A DNA stretch of 27,737 nucleotides, taken from positions 1,222,217 through 1,249,953 of the forward strand of contig NW_004797390.1 of the NCBI RefSeq assembly GCF_000002075.1. The letters run 5' to 3'. Below the pieces are notes generated by a model. The model did no database searches. It worked only from the letters and a program-made list of their open reading frames with translations, and was not told the origin of the DNA. Below are positions 18,755-23,915 of this stretch, piece after piece (position 1 is the stretch's first letter; every line of letters begins with the position of its first letter). This stretch comes from Aplysia californica (Eukaryota > Mollusca > Gastropoda > Aplysiida > Aplysiidae). A program made the translations under genes and the position numbers.

Positions 18755-21316
18755 GAGTAGCGCGAGAACTTCCGGTCAAAACAAAATGGCGACCCGTGTA
18801 GTTCGGCTCGATTCGAAAAGTTAAATAGCCGTAGCATCTTTGTAGACAACCAAATTAATTTACTTTTGTGTTTTAACATCATTTTTTAACTTTGTTTTGG
18901 TCAATTTGATCGTCCACACCGATAGACAGTATTCAGAAAGAGACAGAGAGAGAGAGAGAGAGAGGGGAGGAGTAGATATTGCGAGAACTTCCGGGCAAAA
19001 CAAAATGGCAACCCGCGTAGTTCGGCTCGATTCAAAAAGTGAAATAGCTATGGCATCTTTGAAGACGATCAAATTAGCTTACTTTTGTGCTATAACGTAA
19101 TTTTTTCTTGGCTTTTATCAATTTGATCATCCACACCGATAGACAGTATTCCAAAATGAGGAAAAGCAGGTCTTGTTTCGCACCGGGTGAGAATAGCCTA
19201 CGCTGGCAAGTCTCACCCGGGGTGAGATGTAGATCGTTTTTCTATTCTCACCCCGGATGAGAATAGCCACTTCCCGCGTATAAAGGCCACAAGCATGTGC
19301 GGTGTGCGTTTTTGTGAGTGAGTGTTACGTGTATGTGTGTGTCTGTGTATTTGTATGTATCTGTGTGTGTGTTTGTTATTCTTTTTAACTTCTTTCTCTA
19401 TTACATTATTTCTTCGGAGTGTCTACGTACACGGTAACCGGGCACCTAGTCTCAGTATCTACATGACACGGTAACTGGGCACCTAGTCTCACCTAGTCTT
19501 AGTATTTATGTACACGGTAACCAGAATGAAAATAAATCAATATGTGTCCCGTGCTTGTCACTTGCTGAAAAAATAAGTCAAGCGTCTTGTCGGGCTCGCC
19601 ATCGTGACAGGTCAGTGAACCTGTGCATCACATTGTTTGTGAGTACCGGTTGGGGTTACCAAAGTGGTAAGATTGTACTTTACCGGACCACCGATCGGAA
19701 CTACTTTCGCTGTGGCGCCCCTGGTGCCTAGTGGCCCGCTGTTCCTCGTGTCCGAGCTCCCCTACTCAGTGACTACTCACTCTCCTACTCAGTTTTCTAC
19801 GTCCTCCCTCTTCAACTGCCAGCAATCGACTGCCGTCTCTTACCGGGTTTTTCAGTCATCACGACTGTGCCACTGTGCCCTTTGACCCATGACCCTGACA
19901 CCTTGAGGCTAATTGGTCAATCTAATCACGTGGTCCACTATTCTTATTTGCTCGCGACTCTGCTGGCTTGGCCTAGGCCCTAGGCCTACTCCTGGTCCGG
20001 CAAAGTACAATGGAGGGCTAGAGATGGGCACGAGAGCTCATTTGCATAATTGCAACCCCATTGGCCCTGCTCGCGACTTATCATGCTATTGTTTATATGT
20101 GTGTGTGTGAGTGTTTTTAAATTTATTGTTGCCAGGGGGGGCAAGCCCCCCCCCCCCCACCCCACTGCTGGTATGATACACGGTGGTCCACCAAAGTTAA
20201 ATCCCCTGCCCACTCTCAACCACCACCACCTCTCGCTCACCTCGCCTCGCCAGTCGCCGCTGACTTCGCTAGTCGCCCGCGGAACTACCTTTTGTCCGCA
20301 CGCAGAGTACTATGAGTGCGTAGTTAGGCTAGGCGTGCGTAGTAATCACGGGCCGAGACGGGTGGTCCGGTAAAGTACAATCCAGCCGATAATTTTTTTT
20401 TTTAAAGGTACAGTCGGGGGAGGGGTGGGGAAGAAGGCAACACCGGATGACAAAAACTGAACTTGGGAGTTCTGAACTGTGCAGTTACCGTGTACGTGAC
20501 ACCAGAGAGTATTTAATTTTAATTATATAAGTCTCTGGTGACACTGAGACTACATGCCCTGTTGCCGGTTACCGTGTACCTAGACATTCCCTTATTTCTT
20601 TGTCACAAATTCACTCTGCGGCAATTAACGCCGCATTAGTTGTAACTCACAGTCACAGGGTCACTCCGTCGCAATTAAGTAGGAGGACTTCCGTAACAAG
20701 AGACCACTATGACATGAGATAGTATAGATAAGAACAGATGGATAAGGGGTAGGGTTAGGTTTCTTCCTTATTCATATCATGTGTTTGTTGGGTGGTTGCT
20801 CGTTATGGAAGTCCTTCCGCAATTAACGCTACCGAGAGAAAAGGGTAACTTCTGACTGAGCAGGTCCATGACACAAGTTGTAACAGGTAAGGTTTAACTC
20901 TTCCCTTAACTTTTAACTCTAAGAAGAGTCTGACAAGTTCTAAACTTCAAGTCAAGTGTCACTGTTAATATTAGTGTTAGTGTTACACTGAGACAGTGTA
21001 CTTTCAGTGTCAGTCGAGAAGTCTACTGCTGTCTTAATCTTGTTTGAGTTTGAGTATTGAGTTAGAGAGTTAGATATAGATATATCTATCTAGAAATCTA
21101 GATCTAGATCTCTAGTCATAGTCTAGTCTGGAGGCTTGCGTTTGAGGGCATTCAAACCTACCTGAATTCTTTAGTGTCGACTTTGTTTTCATTGACTGCT
21201 AGTAAATTGCCTTCATCCAGTTCAATTAATTCAGCACTATCCACTTGAATGGTCTTAAATTTACTGTCATCTGTTGTTGACAGAATACTGTCAACAACAC
21301 TTTGTGTGGCAGCCAT
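6846..21316 (-). CDS. RRS1: RRS1, ribosome biogenesis regulatory protein; ten exons, 339 aa, complete
   Basis: RRS1 is a nucleolar assembly factor of the 60S subunit. With RPF2 it brings 5S RNP (RPL5, RPL11, 5S rRNA) into pre-60S particles. Coding exons, in order of transcription: 21162-21316, 16816-16888, 15501-15539, 14126-14164, 12485-12586, 11589-11667, 10698-10805, 10326-10480, 9131-9267, 6846-6978. They sum to 1020 nt with consistent phases and GT/AG borders. Family landmarks in order: ELDEGNLLA (residues 32-40), a SLWQLP-type motif across exons 2 and 3 (about 73-78), LPEPKTWLPREKP (90-102), LTKWQEYAKSKGI, RMVWDELSQ, PRWGYKRANDD, DPMEDQFAKR, KERVAKNEL (179-187), RLPKEKPSRFTGKKRK, and a Lys/Arg/Gly-rich nucleolar tail. 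Human RRS1 is 365 aa and, to my knowledge, intronless. The ATG has A at -3 and G at +4. Nothing suggests it is broken. Confidence 0.96.
7022..7300 (-). mobile_element. SINE copy, tail and part of body
   Basis: On the minus strand it ends GCGCTCATATGACCTTATGC, then AGTTGCAAACGCCGTAAAAC and an A-rich end. The body around 7195-7225 (CACAAGAGTGTGACAAACAT on the plus strand) matches 11159-11185, so these are two copies of one family. The 5' limit is uncertain; related sequence may reach about 7430. Confidence 0.6.
8020..8086 (+). repeat. LINE/SINE-type 3' tail fragment
   Basis: AAGCGTGTTGAGCTGCACGC followed by ACATAGAAGTAGGCATTGTA resembles the GTAAAGCGCC tail at 361-420. Such AAGCGC...ATATAAATG tails end several mollusc retroposons. 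Confidence 0.45.
8087..8370. mobile_element. piggyBac-like MITE, 276 bp with TTAA target duplications
   Basis: TTAA (8087-8090) is followed by CTCTTTAAACCCT, and the far end reads AGGGTTCAAAGAG before TTAA (8367-8370). The 13-bp terminal inverted repeats differ at one base. TTAA duplications and short C-rich inverted ends are the hallmark of piggyBac. There is no transposase, so it is non-autonomous. Confidence 0.75.
9131..9267 (-). CDS. RRS1: RRS1 exon 9, 45 codons plus two bases
   Basis: Encodes FEPSIGNLKSEKEKQLNLIE and then KIDMAKATNRALRQEEQT, matching the LDVTRATNKQMREED region of human RRS1. The acceptor is CATCTACAG and the donor GC|GTAAGT. Confidence 0.94.
9268..10325 (-). other. RRS1: RRS1 intron 8
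   Basis: AT-rich. The only recognisable piece is a retroposon tail at 9655-9712; I see nothing else. Confidence 0.85.
9655..9712 (-). repeat. LINE/SINE-type 3' tail fragment, minus strand
   Basis: Read on the minus strand, GTAAAGAGTGTGGATATGCG is followed by CTATATAAATACATTTG. This matches the AAGCGC...GCGCTATATAAATG tail form also seen at 361 and 8020. Confidence 0.4.
10326..10480 (-). CDS. RRS1: RRS1 exon 8, 51 codons
   Basis: Encodes PGVGLTPTEKPSKDQLSKAL, then HKSTASIGKFTDRLPKEKP and FTGKKRK, matching the STASVGRFQERLPKEK and GKKRK blocks of human RRS1. The acceptor is CTTATCAG and the donor AAA|GTATG. Two other frames stay open across it by chance. Confidence 0.95.
10698..10805 (-). CDS. 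RRS1: RRS1 exon 7, 35 codons with split codons at both ends
   Basis: Encodes DPMEDQFAKRKNAKKERVAK and NELQRLRNIARSQKSK, the best conserved stretch of the family (DPLEDQFAKRIQAKKERVAK in human). The acceptor is TTGGAATAG and the donor AAAG|GTAAGT. Confidence 0.96.
10806..11588 (-). other. RRS1: RRS1 intron 6
   Basis: Contains a SINE copy at about 11083-11290 and an A-rich run at 11281-11310. Nothing else is recognised. Confidence 0.85.
11083..11290 (-). mobile_element. Diverged SINE copy, same family as 7022-7300
   Basis: The plus strand shows AGAGTTTTAAAGCACTTGCA followed by a decayed form of the CATAAGGTCATATGAGCGC tail, then a body with AGAGTAACAAACACAAAAAA. It matches the copy at 7022-7300 in order and orientation but is older. 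Confidence 0.5.
11589..11667 (-). CDS. RRS1: RRS1 exon 6, 26 codons plus one base
   Basis: Encodes EYKPRWGYKRANDDTQEW and AIEVPDNA, matching RRRWGYQRARDDTKEWLIEV of human RRS1. The acceptor is TTTTCAG and the donor G|GTCAGT, leaving one base of Asp163. Confidence 0.94.
11744..12250 (-). mobile_element. tRNA-derived SINE, about 500 bp
   Basis: On the minus strand it begins with a tRNA-like head (12178-12250), followed by a body of about 350 bp. It ends GCGCTCATATGACCTTATGC, AGTTGCAAGCGCGGTAAAAC and an A-rich end near 11744. Pol III boxes A and B are recognisable, so this is a SINE with a composite body. It lies in RRS1 intron 5 in the same orientation as the gene. The tail is shared with copies whose bodies differ. 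Confidence 0.7.
12178..12250 (-). repeat. tRNA-like SINE head with Pol III A and B boxes
   Basis: The minus strand has GGCCTAGAGGTTAAGGTGTT (box A) and GAGTTCGAATCC (box B), with the spacing of a tRNA. The anticodon arm carries extra bases and the acceptor stem does not pair properly, so it is not a working tRNA. Confidence 0.75.
12485..12586 (-). CDS. RRS1: RRS1 exon 5, 34 codons
   Basis: Encodes VPKKKPLTKWQEYAKSKG and then KSRMVWDELSQ, matching PLTRWQQFARLKGI and NLVWDEVSGQ of human RRS1. The acceptor is TCTTTACAG and the donor CAG|GTAGG. Confidence 0.94.
12648..12850 (-). mobile_element. Second SINE family, copy 1
   Basis: The plus strand shares ATTGACACAATT, a form of ACCCTGC-TGTCAGGGCC and ATAAAGGAATT with the copies at 25396 and 26020. 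Read on the minus strand, the 12850 end gives TGGTGTAGCAGTAAGG, a fair Pol III box A, and a weaker box B near 12790. This suggests a tRNA-derived SINE on the minus strand. Confidence 0.6.
12858..13579. repeat. Tandem array of eight 90-91 bp units
   Basis: Units begin with GAAAACAGCCCTGTAACTG at 12858, 12949, 13040, 13130, 13220, 13310, 13400 and 13490, and the array ends near 13579. Copies are over 90% alike, so the array is young. Single-base variants (GGCATTG or AACATTG; GTGCAAGG or GGGCAAAGG) are distributed among units. Because 90 is a multiple of three, one minus-strand frame stays open for 164 codons with a 30-residue repeat; it is not a gene. Confidence 0.95.
14126..14164 (-). CDS. RRS1: RRS1 exon 4, 13 codons
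   Basis: A second 39-nt exon encoding LPEPKTWLPREKP, almost identical to LPEPTTRLPREKP of human RRS1. The acceptor is TTTTTTTCAG and the donor CCG|GTAAATG. Confidence 0.93.
14165..15500 (-). other. RRS1: RRS1 intron 3
   Basis: A (GT)n microsatellite occupies about 14839-14880, followed by TC/TG-rich sequence to 14950. Nothing else is recognised. Confidence 0.85.
15501..15539 (-). CDS. RRS1: RRS1 exon 3, 13 codons
   Basis: A 39-nt microexon encoding LPVEQVEGAYVVK, after the acceptor CTTCTTCTTCAG and before the donor AAG|GTGAG. It corresponds to LPTERVEEAIVAR in human RRS1. In phase 0 on both sides. Confidence 0.92.
15540..16815 (-). other. RRS1: RRS1 intron 2
   Basis: Contains a GC-richer coding-like remnant (15835-16200) and a C homopolymer at about 16508-16522. 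The rest is AT-rich and unrecognised. Confidence 0.85.
15835..16200 (-). pseudogene. Unidentified cysteine-rich coding remnant, broken
   Basis: This stretch is GC-richer than the surrounding intron. The minus-strand frame 15835-16131 gives a 98-residue reading whose last part (SPDDLRCSHYSSAITETC, HCCKTI, then a basic segment ending AVEEEA and a stop) has a coding look, with several Cys residues. The upstream part looks coding in a different frame, so the copy appears broken. I do not recognise the family. It may have been carried in by a repeat or be a fragment of a host gene. No function is proposed. Confidence 0.35.
16816..16888 (-). CDS. RRS1: RRS1 exon 2, residues 52-76
   Basis: The acceptor TTATTACAG and donor CAG|GTAGG flank RDATQCLFNSLWQ, which matches the NTQLLINQLWQ block of human RRS1. 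It closes Arg52 and ends in phase 0. Confidence 0.92.
17383..17613 (+). pseudogene. ZSWIM3-like N-terminal domain fragment
   Basis: The plus strand is open from 17383 to TGA at 17611 and reads SPPDKEGFLEQAFKSYDEF, then DKAFAKFKNENFVAFRKKSS, ETVEKANLKF and FLYSRVDFICTRT. It closely follows the start of human ZSWIM3 (FKTYEDFKECFSAYKREN, then ILYVQVKFVCIRT), the zinc-binding entry domain found in ZSWIM1/3 proteins and related to MULE/FAR1-type transposases. There is no ATG in frame and nothing of the remaining protein nearby. It could be a dead gene fragment, one exon of a plus-strand gene, or part of a MULE-derived element. It lies antisense in RRS1 intron 1 and ends 31 bp before palindrome block A. 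Confidence 0.6.
18593..18659. repeat. Hairpin inside block A
   Basis: CACAGAATTCTACA (18606-18619) is perfectly complementary to TGTAGAATTCTGTG (18638-18651). An outer GTTCAC/GTGAAC pair (18593-18598, 18654-18659) extends it. Confidence 0.7.
18711..19158. repeat. Tandem duplication of about 218 bp carrying (GA)n plus ETS- and YY1-like motifs
   Basis: GCGAGAACTTCCGG occurs at 18762 and 18981, and GATAGACAGTATTC at 18921 and 19138, offsets of 219 and 217. Each copy begins with (AG)n, then has CTTCCGG (ETS core), a short spacer and AAAATGGCRAC (YY1-like), and continues with a short ATG reading MATRVVRLDSKS. Copies are roughly 80-85% alike. Confidence 0.8.
19420..20585. mobile_element. Outer inverted-repeat element, about 1.17 kb
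   Basis: TGTCTACGTACACGGTAACC (from 19420) is inverted at the far end, whose complement reads TGTCTAGGTACACGGTAACC (to 20585). Beyond that both arms share TAGTCTCAGT. Extra ACACGGTAAC copies lie just inside: 19466 and 19511 on the left, and one inverted at 20484 on the right. A 9-bp-arm hairpin (20500-20508, 20532-20540) lies beside the right end. Repeated subterminal motifs suggest a non-autonomous DNA transposon. No transposase is seen and I could not define a target duplication. Confidence 0.55.
19671..20382. mobile_element. Inner inverted-repeat element, 712 bp, with perfect 22-bp ends
   Basis: The 22 bases at 19671-19692 (GATTGTACTTTACCGGACCA and two more) are perfectly complementary to 20361-20382. 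A close copy of the right arm (TGGTCCGGCAAAGTACAAT) sits internally near 19993. This element lies wholly within the outer one, so it is either nested or a subterminal part of the same transposon. No clear target duplication is visible. Confidence 0.55.
20684..20815. mobile_element. 132-bp MITE-like element
   Basis: AGGACTTCCGTAACAAGAG at 20684 is inverted as AGGACTTCCATAACGAGCA (complement of the end at 20815). The arms are about 24 bp with four mismatches. The 9-mer CGCAATTAA flanks it at 20670-20678 and 20818-20826, a few bases outside the arms, as a possible target duplication. Confidence 0.5.
21070..21125. repeat. TAGATC/AGATCT-rich tract, left of the promoter
   Basis: Overlapping TAGATCTAGATCTAGATCTC motifs after a GATATAGATATATC stretch form a self-complementary simple tract. 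A similar tract lies at 22107-22180. Confidence 0.7.
21162..21316 (-). CDS. RRS1: RRS1 exon 1 (coding), residues 1-51 plus split codon
   Basis: Begins MAATQSVVDSIL and contains ELIELDEGNLLAVN, the conserved N-terminal block. The donor is CAG|GTAGGT, leaving two bases (AG) of Arg52. An upstream in-frame ATG at 21379 was not chosen because MAAT aligns with the family start and has the better context. Confidence 0.93.
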
Positions 21317-21823
21317 GCTGTAAAAACAAACGAGGTCTAAAAAAGCGAAACCGGAAGTGAAAAGATGAAACAGGAACATACATCACTCAAGAGGATTGGA
21401 CATTCAGCCAATCAACATAAGGTTTATAAATATGTATAAGAAAGCTGGGTAGGACTAGTATCTGTTTTACTTTTCCAGTTCAGTAATTATAAAAGGTACC
21501 ATTCCATTTTTAAAATTTAGTTACAATACACTGATTGTAAGTAAACAGCTATTTTTAGACCAATTTACTAGCATTTTATACAAACGCACTTTGGAAAAAC
21601 CAGTATATTATTTTTCACATTAATCCAACCCAGAAATTATAATGGTAATGTTCGCTGTCTGCTTCCACTTCCTGGTATGGGCTGCTCTTCCCGATTATCC
21701 TGATACTCGACACAGTCCCGGGCCTCTCCGTGATTGTTATTGTAGTTTGTTGTCATTTACTCATTTTAGGATTTCAGCATGGTTGTTAAGGACGTGTGAT
21801 TTCTGTGGATTAGTGTATGCAAG
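21317..21823. promoter_or_regulatory. Divergent promoter region between RRS1 and the plus-strand gene
   Basis: The two start codons point away from each other across 507 bp. The interval has no TATA box close to either start, and an ETS site near the RRS1 side. The open frame 21642-21866 (+) overlaps the second gene's leader and is not conserved-looking. Confidence 0.5.
21350..21360. promoter_or_regulatory. ETS/GABP consensus site
   Basis: ACCGGAAGTGA is the full GABP/ETS consensus and lies 34 bp upstream of the RRS1 ATG. Such sites drive TATA-less promoters of many ribosome-biogenesis genes, so this is probably the RRS1 core promoter. Confidence 0.6.
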
Positions 21824-21894
21824 ATGTTTAAGAAGGAGAACTTGCGAAAGAACTTCCTCCGAGTGAAGCAGAATATAGATCAAAATCTTGGAAG
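21824..21894 (+). CDS. First coding exon of a probable N-BAR protein, ARHGAP17/ARHGAP44-like
   Basis: An ATG with A at -3 opens a 23-codon reading plus two bases, ending at a strong donor AAG|GTGAGT. The peptide contains KNFLRVKQNIDQNLGR, which matches the first residues of RICH/nadrin Rho-GAPs (human KKQFNRMKQLANQTVGR). Those residues form the amphipathic helix of the N-BAR membrane-bending domain. These proteins act on Rac/Cdc42 at membranes and junctions. Amphiphysin and endophilin start similarly, so an N-BAR protein is better supported than the exact family. I could not find the next exon in the window, so intron 1 may exceed 5.8 kb. The start is eight residues longer than in human ARHGAP17. 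Confidence 0.45.
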
Positions 21895-22106
21895 GTGAGT
21901 GATCACACCCACTCCCACTCCCACAGTCCACAGCAGGCAGGCCAGTCCCAAGTCCCTGCTATTCTGTGCTATGTCTATGGCTCCCTTTTTTCTTCTGTTC
22001 ACTTGTTGAAGTTGTGGCTCTTCTGTGTTCTGTCTCTGCGACTGAAACACGCGCGTGTCTAACTTAACCATCACGACTCTACAGCCTTACATCAGGCCTC
22101 TAGGCT

Positions 22107-22180
22107 GGATTAGATAGATCTAGATCTAGATCTAGCTAGATATCTAGATCTAGAATCTAGATTTTCTAGGCCTAGATCTA
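22107..22180. repeat. TAGATC/AGATCT-rich tract, right of the promoter
   Basis: Motifs such as TAGATCTAGATCTAGATC with GATATC and AATCTAG variants. It mirrors the tract at 21070-21125 on the other side of the divergent promoter. Confidence 0.7.
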
Positions 22181-22279
22181 CTTCTTTCTTATTAAATTAT
22201 AATTTAGGAAATTCTAGTTGGGCCTATAGAGTGTCTTTAGCTGTAGCCTGTTTTTAGCTTATATTTATATCCTACACAT

Positions 22280-22668
22280 GGCACTCCTGTACAATTGCGG
22301 TCCTGTTTGGGGACACTTGTTTTGACGCCACCAACGATTACTTCTGGTTCTAAACGATTACTTTTTGGTGCGCGTGCCGATAGGCCTAGATCTATGGAGA
22401 GATAGCCAATTGAAGCTATTGCAAAACATCAAATTATGATCAAATTCAGGGGCATGCCCCCCTGAAACCCCCCTGGCCTTGAAAATGGCCCTTGAAAATA
22501 CAAGTGAAAGTTTACTGCTCATAGGTCATAGGCTAGATCGACTGGTAAAACATCGATACCAAAAATATATTTAAATCTGTATGCCCTATCGTTATCCAGA
22601 GTAGCCTAGTCTTTGCTTGTGTGATTTAGTTACTAGATCTAGCGGGACCGCAGTTTTACAGGAGTGCC
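22280..22668. mobile_element. 389-bp MITE with 26-bp inverted ends and 8-bp target duplication
   Basis: GGCACTCCTGTACAATTGCG at 22280 is repeated inverted at the end (GGCACTCCTGTAAAACTGCG on the minus strand from 22668), 26 bp with three mismatches. The flanks CTACACAT (22272-22279) and CTACTCAT (22669-22676) match at seven of eight bases. An 8-bp duplication suggests a hAT-type mobiliser. No coding potential is seen. Confidence 0.75.
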
Positions 22669-22973
22669 CTACTCATACCTTACTCCCTACTCACAACTCA
22701 CTGCACAAACTTATGAAGACTGTAGACCACAGTCTCAGTCTGTAGACCGTAGGTGGATGCTGATTTCTCTGATATAGATCTATATATATTTATATATATT
22801 CCTCTATTTGAATTCCAGAATGATCGATGACAATGATGATAGAAATAGATCTGCCTTCTAAAGTGTCTTATGACCATAGGACAACCGTGATGTGTGTTAA
22901 TGATTGAATTGCAACAGAGAGATTATGTTGAGTAAAGTATTTATCAGTAAAGTAAACTAAATGAAAGGCCGTC

Positions 22974-23915
22974 GTTATTCGGACTTGAGTCCGAATAACA
23001 TTTTTTCATCTTCGGACTCGAGTCCGAATAAAAAAATTTCTTATTCGGACTCGAGTCCGAATATGGAAAAATGTTATTCGGACTCGGGTCCGGAAAAAAG
23101 GAAGTGTCTTTGTTCTATAGATCTAACGTTCAGTGCTTCCAATTTTCCGCCATTTTTTTGTTTCCCCCACACCTTATCTGCCGATCCAATGCCCGCCGCC
23201 TCATTGATACGCCCCCCCCCCCCCCCACGTTTCCCACTTTTTTTGTTAGAAAAAGGTAAAATTGAAGACCACCTGGCCCCTGCATATTATGAGCTGTGTA
23301 AAAAAAAAAACAAGACCGATTCGTTCAAATACACAAGCCTGTGTCATATCGATTGTTTACCAAGAAAAAATTGTTGTTGGCTTGTGTTAGAGGCTGAAGC
23401 ATACCGGCAACTTTTGATTTCCATAGACCAGCGCACAATTCATTACGTAGATCTTAGGCTGGTTTATTATTGTAATAAAGATCAGTTCCGGGGGGGAAAA
23501 AGACGGGGGGGTTTGGGGGTTTAAAACCCGGGGCGGAAGGGGCCCCCCCCCCCCCCCCCCTCCACCCTCCCCGACACGCACACAGCCACATATGTGCAGG
23601 CCGCCCATCCGACCCCGACACACGCTAACGAGCCATCTTTAATTGCTTCTCATGACCTCTTAACAAATAAACATTTATTAGAAGCGCTCTAACTTTTCAG
23701 GCCGGCCTCAAATTCATCATAAGATTAAAACTGGGCTCCTGCACAAACCTTTTTGCCCGAAGTGATCCCGGTCTCTGCCCAGCCTGAGGTGAGTCACGAG
23801 TGAGGCAGGACAGGAAGCCGGATTCACGAGTCACAGGAAGTCGGAAGTGCTGTCATGCTGGACAAGAATCAGAGTCCGAATAACATTTTTTCATATTCGG
23901 ACTCGAGTCCGAATA
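22974..23915. repeat. Palindrome block B: TTATTCGGACTC/GAGTCCGAATAA arrays at both ends
   Basis: Four copies of a perfect or near-perfect palindrome lie at the left end (centres about 22986, 23019, 23052 and 23086, a 33-bp period). A half plus a full copy lie at the right end (centres about 23871 and 23904, again 33 bp). About 45 bp at each end (22987-23031 and 23872-23916) are direct repeats with a single mismatch, including the spacer AACATTTTTTCAT. The interior of about 0.78 kb includes C/G homopolymers and no recognisable gene. The open frame 22961-23524 (+) merely translates the 33-bp units (SDSSPN). Confidence 0.85.

Larger units (their letters stand above)
17644..19266. repeat. Palindrome block A: clusters of CTATTCTCACCC/GGGTGAGAATAG
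   Basis: About ten full or half copies of a near-perfect 24-25 bp palindrome occur in three clusters: left at 17645, 17676, 17712 (half) and 17733 (half); middle at 18450 (decayed), 18491-18515 (best copy) and 18534 (half); right at 19180 (half), 19210 and 19242-19266. Right-cluster centres are about 34.5 bp apart. The clusters bracket two interiors of about 0.65-0.7 kb with different content; the second holds a tandem duplication. I know no named element with this plan. Confidence 0.8.
16889..21161 (-). other. RRS1: RRS1 intron 1 (4.3 kb)
   Basis: The largest intron and the most rearranged part of the gene. In order from 17383 it holds the ZSWIM3-like fragment, palindrome block A, two nested inverted-repeat elements, a short MITE and a TAGATC-rich tract. 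About 16900-17380 shows nothing recognisable. Confidence 0.85.

Noticed and set aside
19279-19285. TATA box (TATAAAG) just after block A
   Set aside because: Isolated motif followed by TG-rich sequence; no gene or start downstream on the plus strand.
20745-20765. Telomere-like GGGTAGGGTTAGG
   Set aside because: Only about one and a half TTAGGG-like units, within a short MITE.
21642-21866. 74-codon open frame upstream of the N-BAR exon
   Set aside because: Overlaps the probable leader, runs through the exon in another frame and resembles no known protein.
22961-23524. 187-codon plus-strand frame with SDSSPN repeats
   Set aside because: The repeats are the 33-bp palindrome units read in frame, and the rest is low complexity with Pro and Gly runs from C and G homopolymers.
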